Of a stretch of DNA of 64,000 nt, positions 10,908 through 20,612 are shown piece after piece. The stretch comes from Gracilaria gracilis (lineage: Eukaryota > Rhodophyta > Florideophyceae > Gracilariales > Gracilariaceae). The stretch is from contig JARGSG010000053.1 of the NCBI GenBank assembly GCA_030374805.1, forward strand, positions 1 to 64,000, given 5' to 3'. Made by a program: the position numbers and the translations under genes. The notes beneath the pieces were generated by a model. The model made no database searches. It saw only the letters and a list, made by a program, of their open reading frames with translations, and was not told the DNA's origin. Each line of letters starts with the position of its first letter. Position 1 is the stretch's first letter.

Positions 10908-11707
10908 GCTTTGTATGTTGTTATGTGTTTTAGAAATAAAGATACGTTTTACTTATACGAAAGCTCGTTGTTAGAACTTGCCTCTGGACGGGGTGCCGCT
11001 GACCCCGTCTACGTGTAGACGCCAAGTTTTTGCCAACAAGAACGTCTACGTGCGCGCTTTTGATTTGTTCGTCAACTTGGCGTCAGGGACTCTTGGGATT
11101 TTCGGACGGACCCAGTGCAAACGCCGTCCTAAAACAATTGTTTTGATTGATTTTTTTAGGGAAATCGGACTAAACGACAACACTTTTATGGTGGATCCCT
11201 GGGCTTTGGGCAGATTTCGCTACACGTGTGCCTCTGTCATGTCCTGTAGCGCCCCGCACGGACCAACCAGTTCTGGAGTATAGGCTTTGCGCATACCGGT
11301 GGGGATGCCCTAAATTTTGAACATGATTGGGTGTCGACTGAAAGTTTTGGTTGTCAGTTTGCCAAGTGTTTGCTTCGCGTATGTTTACCATGGTAGACAT
11401 AAGAACGTTGATTCGAGCATTTAAATGATACGCTTTTGCACTCGTGTTCGTGTTGTAACATCAAAAAAATGCATTATCCATCTTAGTTCTTGATTTTTTT
11501 TCTTTGAAAACTATTCGCTACACATCAGTGATGTCTACTTGTGTGGACGTAAAAACTTTGCGTTGAAAGGGCTAACGTCTACCCTTGGTAAGACTAAGAC
11601 CAATCTCGCACCGCACCCAAGTCATTCACGTTCTGTTCGCAGCACTCGTTGTACCGCCATCGATCACCGTTTATTCATCCTCCCGTCGTTTGCGTACCGA
11701 CAAAACC
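10908..11707. other. Upstream region of receptor gene 1, with a Harbinger-type terminal repeat
   Basis: No gene is seen. The segment is nearly identical to 55882-56675. A GGGCATCCCCACCGGTATGCG terminal repeat ends at 11310 on the minus strand and resembles the ends of the Harbinger element at 21970-25898. It is probably the right end of the element whose transposase lies at 8805-9920. The receptor promoter must lie between about 11311 and 11707; no clear TATA box stands out. Confidence 0.6.
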
Positions 11708-14700
11708 ATGGCAGAGGTTGTAGCAGCATCCGTCGGAGTAGTGGGCGCTTTGGTGTCTTTCTGTGACAAGGTTCCTGCTTTCGTAAACCGCTTGCGCGAA
11801 CGCCAGGACCTCACCAGCGACAACCGCACCAAGCTGGATCTACTTCAACGCCATGTAGCAGGTATTCGACGTCTGACCCCCACGCTGGAATCAGTTGTTG
11901 CCGATGACCCCATAATGGACACCATACTACACGCGCATCTCACAACCTTGGAGGAGGACTTTAAGGCACTCGAGAAGTGGCAGTCGCGAATAGCATCTGC
12001 CAAGTACACCGGTCGCGTCAATCGCATGAAGCAAATCTTAGATCGGTGTGAACAAAATGTGAACAAGTGCTTCGAGTTTCTAAGCGAAAAAGTTGCATCG
12101 GTGTCCAGAGAGCTTCAACAACAGTCCATGAACCATGCTTTCGTTCCCCATTGTAATGTGCCTCCGAACCCACCACGACTCGTATTGGATTATCGCTCTA
12201 CTTCAACATGCGAAGGCAAGCTGAAGGCTGCTGTATTGCAGGAAGGTAATTCCAGGATAGTTGGAGTGGTAGCCGTCGGGATGGGCGGTGTTGGTAAGAC
12301 ATGTGCACTGCGAGGCCTGGCTGGGGTTCAAGATATCAAGCGAAAGTTTACTGGAGGTGTGCTGTACATTCAACTAGGAAACCATGCTACGTTATCACAA
12401 GTCATAACAGGAATTGCTAAATTGGTGCAACTTACTGGCAATTCATCTCTGGCCGAAACGTTAAAGGGGTCGAAAGAGTTACAGGAAGCTGTAGAAGCTG
12501 CGTCGACTTGGTTCAAAAACCAAACATGCCTCTTACTCGTCGATGACATATGGCTGGTTAACGGCATTTCTACGACAGTGCCGAGGGTTCTGGCAACACT
12601 ATTGAGTGGAAGCAGTCGCCTGGTGTATACAACAAGATCTCAGAAGCTCACGGATGCATGCGACAAATACATTGAGTTTAAAGCGCAGGAAACGTACAGC
12701 GACAAAGCGCGAGAAATGTTGATGGAACATGCGAACTTCGATTGGAAAGAGTCCTTGGCCCAAAGGAATGAAGAAGCAGTAAGGGGTTTGCTCCGTATCT
12801 GCAATGGGCTTCCGGTGGCACTGGGAGTTGTGGGCGAGACGGTGCGAAGGGAGAGCAGGCAATTCAAGGATGACGTTGCACGCTCTTGGGAGCATGTGTA
12901 CCATCGGATTCTTACCAAGGAACAAAGTATAGCGGATGGTGATGCAGAAGCCTACGGTCCGGTCAGGATGATTGTAGATTCGTCGTTGGAATTTTTGCAG
13001 TCTGATCGCGATGACATTTCTTTCGACGAGATGTTTCGCGCTTTGTGTGTTGTTGAGAAGCAGCAGAGGGTGCCGATTCACATGTTACGAAACTTGTGGG
13101 GGTTTTCCGATCTAGAGACAACTGATGAAGTTGTGAAGGCGTTCGATGAGGTGAATCTTGTACGCAGGTTTATGCTCAACTCACAAGTACTGGTTCAGTT
13201 GCATGATGTCATCCTCGACATTGCACTTCGAAAAGCCTCGGAAAAATACGAGGTGAAGACATGCTGGCGATCAATGGTTGATAACTACATCGTGCACGAA
13301 AAGCGGGTGCGTGAGGAAGCACAAAAAGCGGAAGTGAAGGCACCATCGGAAGAAGAAGTTGTTGAGTCGCTTTCGAGAGAGGAGAGTGGTTTGAAGCGTT
13401 GGTATCCCGAAAATTGTTGCTACAACGTGAGCGGAAGCATTGATGAGAGCGGCGAGCAGCAAGCGAAAGAAGTTGAACCAGGGGCAGAGATCGAGAACGG
13501 AAAGTGGGAATGGTGGTATTTGCCAGATGACGATTATATCCACGACAACGTGTGTCGGGCACTCCGGGGTGCGAGATACGAGAAGCAGCTTTTGTGGCTG
13601 TTATTGCAGCCGGAATGGATAGTGGGTCGTTTGGTAAAGAACGGAATTTCGGCAGTGGAACGCGATTTGAGTGTGGGAAAGAAGGTTGCGGAAGTTCATG
13701 AAGGTGGGAATGATGAGTTGGTGAGGCACATGGAGATGGTTCGGAGAGCGGCTCGCATGGGTTGCACTTTTGTGTTGAAGAACAATACGGTGAGAGAGGG
13801 TTGGTTTCAGATGCATGGAAGACTGTTGAGCTTCTCGACAGTGTGCGAGACAACGAAGCTGTTTGTTGCAGAGATGGAAGCACGTGCACCGAAGCCATGG
13901 GCGAAGGCGTCGGTGGGATTTTTGCAAAGGGCAAGTACGACTTCGTTGGACATTGTTAAAGTTCATGGCTTTGCGTATTCAGTTCAAATGGATGAAGAGA
14001 GGCTTTCGTGTTGCTGGGTCAACGGAACAACAGTCGGAGTTACACAGTACAACTTTGCAAGCGGTTTCTCCGAAACACAACGACAGGAGTGCGACGAAAT
14101 TAGGAAGGACATGAATAACTATGTGTTGCAGAACTGTGTTGAGTTATCATCGAATTTGAAGATAGTGGTGATCGGACTTCCGCATGGGGCGATATGGATA
14201 TGGAATACGGAAACGGGGCAGACAACGCAGAGTCGTAGCTGTCACGATGGTGAGGTAATGTGCGTTGCTGTCAGTGACGATGGCAGTTTGATAGCGTCGG
14301 GTTCCGAGGACAAAACTGTTCGTGTATGGGAAGCCAGCAGCGGATCATCTGTGGGACCCATAAAGCAGTCGCGTGCTTTTTGGGCGCAATGGAGGCGAGC
14401 GAGAAAAACAAAGAAGTCATATTGTGATATCTGTAGTGTGGGACACGCACTTGTTGGTCACACGGGTACCATTGACTGCGTTGCGTGGAGCAGCGACGGG
14501 AGGCGTGTTGCGTCTGGCTCGAGGGACGGCACGATTCGTGTGTGGAATGTGGAGAGCAGAGAAGGTGTGGGGCAGGCGCTGGTTGGACACACTGACTTTG
14601 TGAAATGTGTGGCGTGGAGTGTGGACGGAACGCGAATTGTATCCGGCTCGGATGACAGAAGCGTGCGCGTGTGGGATGTGGAAGGCGGACAGCAAGTGGG

Positions 14701-15955
14701 AGCGGCGCTGGTTGGGCACGGCGGCTGGGTGCTTTGCGCTTCATGGAGCGCGGACGGCACACGTGTTGTGTCCGGCTCGAGGGACAGCTCCGTGCGCGTT
14801 TGGGACGTGAGCAGCGGACAGATTGTTGGACAGCCGCTCGTTGGTCACACGGGTGATGTGTATTGTGTGAGGTGGAACGGAAACGGAAGCCAAATTGTGT
14901 CCGGATCAAATGACTGGAGCGCGCGAGTGTGGGCTCCGGGTGACAGCGGAGAGGGCGTTTCTCAGGCGCAGTGCGGACACACAGCTGCGGTGCGTTGCGT
15001 TGCGCCAAACCGAAACGAGACGCGCGCGTTGAGCGGTTCCGAGGACTGCACGCTTCGCATGTGGGATGTGCGAAGCGGAGCGGCGGTGGGAGAGGCGTTT
15101 GTTGGGCACACCGCTGCGGTGGTTTGTGTTGCGTGGAGCGCGGACGAGCGGCGGTTTGCGTCGGGCGGCCAGGACGAGAGCGTGCGCGTGTGGGACGCTG
15201 ACAGCGGCCGAGCGGTGGGGGAGCCGCTCGTTGGGCACACCAACTGGGTGCGTTGCGTAGCTTGGAGCGCCGATGGAAAACGTGTGGCGTCGGGCGGAGA
15301 TGACAACAGCGTGCGACTGTGGGATGTGCACAGCGGGCAAGCGCTGGGAGCGCCGCTGATTGGTCACGAGGACGGGGTGCACAGTGTGGCGTGGAGCGCG
15401 GATGGGACGCAGGTGGTGTCCGGCTCAGCAGACCACACGGTGCGCGTGTGGACGGTGCACAGCGAGCGGCGTTTGACACACACAATGTCGGCTCACGACG
15501 ACAACGTGTATTGCGTGGCGTGGAGCTGCGACGGCAAGTGGGTAGTGTCCGGGTCGAGGGACAAAACTGTTCGCGTGTGGAATATGGCGAACGGAGAGGA
15601 GGTAGCGCGGTCGCTGCAGCACGACGATACTGTTGTGGAGGTGGGCCTGAACGAGGACGGGTCGTACGTTGTGTCGCGGGAGTGGGGAGGGAAGGGAAGG
15701 ATTTGGAGCGTGGGCGACGGTGCGTGCGTTGCGACGAGTGACGACGAGGCGTGGCGCGCCAAGCTGCACGCGCTGCAGCAGCAGCGCCTTTCCACCTCCA
15801 GAATCAGCCATGGCTGGACGAACAGTGCAGTGACGCATCGGCAGGCAGACGGCAGCGACGTGCGGCTCGGAACGAGCGACGGCGACGTGGATCGCTTCGG
15901 TGAGCTGTGGTTCTCGGACGCCCAATTTGGGCACTGCAGAATAATTACGGAGTGA
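11708..15955 (+). CDS. NOD-like receptor 1: NB-ARC ATPase with about 12 WD40 blades
   Basis: The ATG at 11708 (context accATGg) gives 1415 residues with no intron. Residues 1-150 are a helical bundle resembling HeLo/RPW8-like N-termini. NB-ARC motifs: P-loop GMGGVGKT 191-198, Walker B LLLVDDIW 275-282, RLVYTTRSQ about 304-312, GLPVAL 367-372 and an MHD-like LHD at 498-500. A charged linker and an Apaf-1-like helical region (about 500-810) follow. Then come about 12 WD40 blades (about 817-1338), of 42-43 residues and strongly alike (VGHxxxVxCVAWSxDG...SGSxDxSVRVWD), with a basic insert after the second. A 75-residue tail ends the protein. By family, NB-ARC/WD40 proteins are ATP-driven switches that oligomerise when the repeat domain binds a ligand, in immunity or regulated cell death. 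The ligand is unknown. Compared with receptor 2 the blades differ at predicted binding-face positions. Confidence 0.95.
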   Translation: MAEVVAASVGVVGALVSFCDKVPAFVNRLRERQDLTSDNRTKLDLLQRHVAGIRRLTPTLESVVADDPIMDTILHAHLTTLEEDFKALEKWQSRIASAKYTGRVNRMKQILDRCEQNVNKCFEFLSEKVASVSRELQQQSMNHAFVPHCNVPPNPPRLVLDYRSTSTCEGKLKAAVLQEGNSRIVGVVAVGMGGVGKTCALRGLAGVQDIKRKFTGGVLYIQLGNHATLSQVITGIAKLVQLTGNSSLAETLKGSKELQEAVEAASTWFKNQTCLLLVDDIWLVNGISTTVPRVLATLLSGSSRLVYTTRSQKLTDACDKYIEFKAQETYSDKAREMLMEHANFDWKESLAQRNEEAVRGLLRICNGLPVALGVVGETVRRESRQFKDDVARSWEHVYHRILTKEQSIADGDAEAYGPVRMIVDSSLEFLQSDRDDISFDEMFRALCVVEKQQRVPIHMLRNLWGFSDLETTDEVVKAFDEVNLVRRFMLNSQVLVQLHDVILDIALRKASEKYEVKTCWRSMVDNYIVHEKRVREEAQKAEVKAPSEEEVVESLSREESGLKRWYPENCCYNVSGSIDESGEQQAKEVEPGAEIENGKWEWWYLPDDDYIHDNVCRALRGARYEKQLLWLLLQPEWIVGRLVKNGISAVERDLSVGKKVAEVHEGGNDELVRHMEMVRRAARMGCTFVLKNNTVREGWFQMHGRLLSFSTVCETTKLFVAEMEARAPKPWAKASVGFLQRASTTSLDIVKVHGFAYSVQMDEERLSCCWVNGTTVGVTQYNFASGFSETQRQECDEIRKDMNNYVLQNCVELSSNLKIVVIGLPHGAIWIWNTETGQTTQSRSCHDGEVMCVAVSDDGSLIASGSEDKTVRVWEASSGSSVGPIKQSRAFWAQWRRARKTKKSYCDICSVGHALVGHTGTIDCVAWSSDGRRVASGSRDGTIRVWNVESREGVGQALVGHTDFVKCVAWSVDGTRIVSGSDDRSVRVWDVEGGQQVGAALVGHGGWVLCASWSADGTRVVSGSRDSSVRVWDVSSGQIVGQPLVGHTGDVYCVRWNGNGSQIVSGSNDWSARVWAPGDSGEGVSQAQCGHTAAVRCVAPNRNETRALSGSEDCTLRMWDVRSGAAVGEAFVGHTAAVVCVAWSADERRFASGGQDESVRVWDADSGRAVGEPLVGHTNWVRCVAWSADGKRVASGGDDNSVRLWDVHSGQALGAPLIGHEDGVHSVAWSADGTQVVSGSADHTVRVWTVHSERRLTHTMSAHDDNVYCVAWSCDGKWVVSGSRDKTVRVWNMANGEEVARSLQHDDTVVEVGLNEDGSYVVSREWGGKGRIWSVGDGACVATSDDEAWRAKLHALQQQRLSTSRISHGWTNSAVTHRQADGSDVRLGTSDGDVDRFGELWFSDAQFGHCRIITE

Positions 15956-16203
15956 ATTGGGCGCAGAATAATTATTAAGGCAAATATACGTTCTCCTCGA
16001 CGGTCTCGATACAGTATCTACCAGACATGGATGCGTGCGTCTGGGGATGCACATCCACACTTCATCCATCCATCTAACCTCCCCGATATCATACATCTGA
16101 CACCGCTCGGTAGGGAGATAGTCAGCAAATGGGCGCTGTTGCAAGTGTGCTTCCCATTCCCACTTCCGCCATCCCGCTCCGTCTCCCACAATTTCAAGCA
16201 ACA

Positions 16204-16580
16204 ATGATTTCCATCGCTGCTGTGCTTATCGTCTCATTGTTGGCCTCCTCTGCTCACGCCACCGTTCCAATGCATATTTTGGCTCCATGCATTATGCTCT
16301 CGGTGGCGCCCGCTTCTCTGCGCACATGGTCGTGCATGCTTCTCAGCAGCTGACATCTTGCTGCCATCAATATTGCATTGTGGAACGAAATAACCCAATC
16401 TGCTATGAAAATTGTCTGGCTGGATCGGCCTCCATTCCGCGGTGCAGTGGTTTTGTGGCAAGTCCGGCCCGCCGCGATTGCTGTCAATACGAGTGCATTG
16501 TGGTTAGGAATAATAACTATTGCCTCAGCTCTTGCTTGGATGGAAGATTCAGCCCGGGCACGTGTTCCTCGGTTGCGTAG
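16204..16580 (+). CDS. Small secreted cysteine-rich peptide, probably one 44-bp intron
   Basis: The ATG at 16204 starts a hydrophobic signal peptide with a likely cleavage after SSAHA. The cysteine-rich part is in another frame. A GT-AG intron at 16303-16346 joins the two at codon borders and gives about 110 residues; the alternative is a plain frameshift. The mature part holds two tandem motifs of the form CCX3CX8CX3C, each with a CIVxRNN core and a further C about ten residues on, ending at 16580. It lies 250 bp downstream of receptor 1 on the same strand. In copy 2 the signal peptide and first motif are deleted (remnant near 61165-61228). I do not recognise the family. Such peptides include defence peptides, pheromones and effectors, and no role is assigned. 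Confidence 0.6.
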
Positions 16581-18300
16581 AGCGTGCTGTTGCTGTGTCT
16601 ACTATTCGAGTGGAAACGCAATACCCTAAAAGTAGTGCTCGGAGTCAACCGTCGTTGTTCGTCACCAAGTCAGTGGCCGGTCTTTGACAGAAGTGTAGTT
16701 GTTGCGGGATATTGGGTTCTCGAAACAAGGCTCGTTCGTACAGAAGTTGGTTTAGAAACGTGAATCTCATTTGGGTCAGCACCCTTTTTCCAAAGTAAAC
16801 CATGTAGTTTTATAACGGTGACAAAACTTCTTCCTATTACATTTAGAAAGCGAGCAGTGCAACAAAGTAGAGCACCGTAGATAGCAGTGCTACGCTGTAC
16901 CTTTTTTGCAGTAGTGCGTGGCACTAAACCTTGCGGATGGAGTTTGTCCAGATCACGCACAATGCTTGCATTCATGAGGTGAACATCAGTCGGTTGGAGG
17001 ATGTTCAAATCTCGTACTAGAAGCCTGGGGCAACTCAATGGATGCGATCTTGAGAACGCTCAAGTGTTGTGAGATCTCACGATACAACGAAAATATCTCC
17101 TTCTCTTCGCTCCGAGTGCTGGCCAAGCTCGGTAGCACATGACGTATACGTGAGCGAATGGTAGATACTAATAACGGTACGCAAAAGCTCGCAAGAAAGC
17201 ATGAAGATCACCATTCAGGTTTTTAGAATGGCGCTACGGCTTTGGCCCATTCAAACACCACATCATGTATGTACTCTTTGGATGCAAGATTCTATGCATC
17301 CGAGCTACGTTGCCGCTACGAATCTCAAGAGAACCTGTCGCGCCCGAGATCGAAGGACTGGAGCGAGCTCAACTTCTCAAATTGAATGGGTGTGTCTTCC
17401 ATGATACGCTTCCGAAACATTTTGTGCTACTGTAACTTTAGGTAGGTGACAGCCGTGCTCAGGAAGTGGCCTGGTTTTGGAGTTGGTGCTAAAACACAAG
17501 ACTGTTAGGTAACGCCACCGTTGGTATATATACCTGTAGCTACACCAAGCCAAGATGACAAGTGTGTGTCGCACTCTCGTGCCAGTTGATAACCCTTATA
17601 TACTTGATGGTTGCACTAAACTCCATGCTCTTTCTCTGTTCTTCTACTCGCGGTTGTGGCCACTCTTGTTATTGATAGATTTGTAGCCGATTGTCATCAT
17701 GATCTTGATCGTTATAGCCGACCGCCCCGACGACATTCTCGATTTTTTCACTTTTGGCGTAATCGTTGAACCCAAGTTTCTCGTGACAATGTTCAATGAG
17801 CGGCCTAGCCCGTTCCATATCCTTTTCGTAACTGCATCACTTGGCCATAGCTGTGCAAAGATTCTCACCCAAATTTATGAATCCATACAATCACCACAAC
17901 ATGGCTCCGCTCACTTGTGAAACAACTTCTGCTTAGCTACTACAGACAGATCGTACTTGGGATATCACATTCCTCATTGTTTCTATCATGATGTTCTTGT
18001 TCTCATACCTCCAGACATGTTTATCATCGTGTATCGCCGCATGATGCTCTGTACTTGTTCGATGAATGTAGAGGTGAACTACTCGTTCAATTTAAGGGCG
18101 ACATTATGGAGAGGTCTTCAATGCATTGAACGTTTTGCCAGCATCTCGTTCACACAGTATTGAGGGCCTTCGTTCAGGAAACTCAAAACAGGTTTACAAT
18201 GTATTACACACAGTCAGTCTGATTAAGATTTGTCGTTACTTTCAATCTTCTGTTCTTCACCACTGCGTGTATTTCTTACTATTCTCCAGTAACCGCAACG
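16581..18300. other. Spacer after receptor 1, no convincing gene
   Basis: The sequence is shared with copy 2 (61229-63310). Short frames, such as a 122-residue minus-strand frame at 16670-17038 conserved as 61356-61685, are the only coding hints; I recognise nothing in them. Compared with copy 2 there are several small indels, including the 300-bp extra segment of copy 2 at about 62455-62752. Confidence 0.5.
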
Positions 18301-18323
18301 CATCATGGCTTCATCAACCACAC

Positions 18324-19135
18324 TTACTCCTCGCTAATCGCCTCCACCACGATTTCAATTTCCCCACCAATTTCCCCATCGTTTGCGTATTGCGTGAAGC
18401 ACGCTTTCTCGCACAGATCCTCATGAACGGCCTTTACCAGCCGAGACACATGCTTCCTGCCACTCCCCACATTCCCATACACCGGAAGAAGCACTGCACG
18501 CAACCTTTCGAGGAATTCATACAACTTTCACAACGTGGTGGTGCCCACCTCTTTCGAGCACCACGGAATCTGATTGCACTCGGGAATGCACAGACGTCAT
18601 GGCCTCTACCACGTCGGTCTTTTTCCCACGTTTTTGAAAAGGCGACATGTGCCTCGAACAAATGTGTACATTATGCAACGGTATTTCCCTTGCCAGAATG
18701 GAAAGCACAACTTGTGTCTGGTTCTTAATAGTACTTAAGCTGAACAGACCATGGCTGTGTTCAACCATTTGGGAAGTGGGATACATGAACAACATGTTGC
18801 GTCTAATCTCTGTGTAGTACATCACCGAAGAAGATGAGGAAAGGCTTATTTTAGGCCAAGCTGTTAGCTGAATACTAAGATTCCGCAGCAGCTCCAGCGC
18901 TATGCGCGTTGTTCGGAAGTGATGAGGGATGGACTTGACGAATGAAAGCGCGTGAAAAGTCATCGCGAGAAAAGTAAGGACGACAAAGTTGACGAAGAGC
19001 TGAACCGAAAGTGATTTTGAGCAAACCGTAGTCGGGAACGTAGGGAAGAGTTCTTGAGAAAGCTTTAATCGTACGGCTAAAGAAACCTTCCGATGTAGTA
19101 GTAAACTTAAAGGAGCTTTTCGAAGAATGCCACAA
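18324..19135 (-). pseudogene. Degenerate minus-strand coding sequence shared by both copies
   Basis: Both copies carry a minus-strand frame with recognisable common segments (SSSSVMYYTE, IPLHNVHICSRHM, HEDLCEKACFTQYA). A one-base deletion in this copy near 18555, relative to 63570, and a TGA soon after break it. Copy 2 has its own shift near 63480. The product is not identified. To the right the frame runs into the GA-rich simple repeat, so the long open frame up to 19758 is not a protein. Confidence 0.35.
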
Positions 19136-19620
19136 AAAGAGAGACAGAGAAAGAGCGAGAGAACCAAACAGACAGACAGAGAGCGATAAAGAGTGAGAGA
19201 GAGGCAGCCAGAGAGAGAAAGAGCGAGCGAGAGAGGCAGCCAGAGAGAGCGAGAGCTAGAGAGGCAGATAGACAGAAAGCGAGCGGCAGAGTGTGAGAAG
19301 GAGAGATGCAGGCAGAGAGGGAGCGAAAGAGACAAACAGACAGACAGAGAGCGAGAGAGAGAGCGAGAGAGAGACAGGCAGGCAGAGAGAGAGAGCGAGA
19401 GAAACAGAAAGCCAGACAGAGGCAAGCAGAGAGAGAAATAGAAAGCGAGACAGACAGACAGACAAACAGAGAGCGAGAGAGAGAGAAAGAGGCAGGCAGA
19501 GAGAGAAAGAGCAAGAGAGGCAGATAGACAGACAGAGAGCGAGAGCGCGAGAGGCAGGCAGAGAGAGAAAGAGCGAGGGAGAGAAAAACAGACAGAATGA
19601 GAGAGACAATGAGCGAAGGA
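19136..19620. repeat. GA-rich simple repeat, about 485 bp
   Basis: The plus strand is almost entirely A, G and C in irregular agag, acag and gcag units. It yields spurious long frames on both strands (Leu/Ser/Cys-rich on minus, Arg/Glu-rich on plus), which I discount. Confidence 0.9.
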
Positions 19621-20612
19621 TGCAAGCGTTAAGAGGGGTTCTAGAAGAGTGGTGTGGGAGCGAGCACGGGGGAGGGTGGATGCATCATTCACGCCCAGGC
19701 TTTTATACTCGTCAAAACCAGCGAATCCAAGTATGTAGCACCATTCCCGCTTACCCACAATCCTCCATACAATTCACCCATATGATGGAGGGTGAATTGT
19801 ACATCAGGTTGCGGCGAACCTACCATGCAGTTGCTCGATGCAATGAATTCCCTTTCCGGCATCTCAAGAACAATCTCAATTTCGTCATCGTCTTCACCGG
19901 CATAATATGACTGTACACTATATATGCATCCTGTACCGCCGTGATGACCACTGGAACTGGTGCACGTATCTTCGTACTTCTGAGCTGAAAGCTGAGCGTA
20001 GTACAGCAATGATGGTTGATGCTCCTTGACCGGGTGTGGGTCAAGTTGACCCACACTGCAAATGCAAAAGTTCAACACTGGAAAGCTTAGGTCTGAGTTT
20101 GGTGAAGGCTTGTGTTGCAAGTTCGCTTCCACAGCTTCTGTCTTGTAAGGTTAGTCAAGTGTGGTCATATCAAGTCAGGTCAAGTCAGTCCGCAATGGTC
20201 AACGTGAAGCATTCTATCCCCTCCAACCCCTCCAAGCCGTACTCGAGTCTACGAGTAGCCATGCTCTTGGTTGGGGGTGAGGATGTAAAGACGTTGAGAG
20301 AACGCAAAGCAACAACATATGAGAATTCTCGCCCAACATGAAGCATCCGTACCCTGCTTGTTGTCAATCAGTCGTCTCTAAAAGCATTACAAAGAGTGAC
20401 CCTTTTTAGTCAAGTAGAGTCAAGCCAAGCCAAGTCAAGTACATGTAGTTATTCATTTAGTGAGTGGTCTACAAAAATGATCCGTATTGTTTGTTATCTT
20501 GTTTTCTCTCAGGTTAGCTTCGTCGCATTACAATATAACGCAACCGAGATCATGCTCTACATTCTGTGGCATCTGTGCCAGTCGCCATTTGCATCCGTTC
20601 CTCATCAGTTCC
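19621..20612. other. No gene recognised
   Basis: Only short frames. Clusters of the octamer-like unit TCAAGTCA or GTCAAGCC occur at about 20155-20190 and 20405-20450. Function unknown. Confidence 0.5.

Larger units (their letters stand above)
7926..18988. repeat. Segmental duplication, copy 1 (partner 53841-64000)
   Basis: The order LTR, Harbinger transposase, receptor gene, downstream spacer and degenerate minus-strand gene is repeated in direct orientation 45-46 kb to the right with very high identity. Differences are: the 937-bp MITE present only here; the cysteine-rich peptide gene intact only here; an extra 300 bp at about 62455-62752 only in copy 2; and element B complete to its gag here but reduced to a solo LTR there. 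Copy 2 is cut by the window end, so the true length is unknown and could equal the whole spacing. Confidence 0.9.

Noticed and set aside
11585-11707. Upstream extension of receptor 1 by 41 residues
   Set aside because: It starts at TTG, not ATG. The ATG at 11708 has a good context and begins the helical domain.
14271-15485. 404-residue open frame on the minus strand opposite the WD40 repeats
   Set aside because: It is a shadow of the strongly biased, repetitive codons of the receptor. The same frames recur opposite receptor 2 but are broken there.
14140-15955. Diversity-generating retroelement as the source of WD40 variation
   Set aside because: Changes are not adenine-specific, no template repeat or accessory RT is near, and such systems are not known in nuclear genomes.
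18517-19758. 413-residue minus-strand frame rich in Leu, Ser and Cys
   Set aside because: Most of it is the GA-rich simple repeat read backwards.
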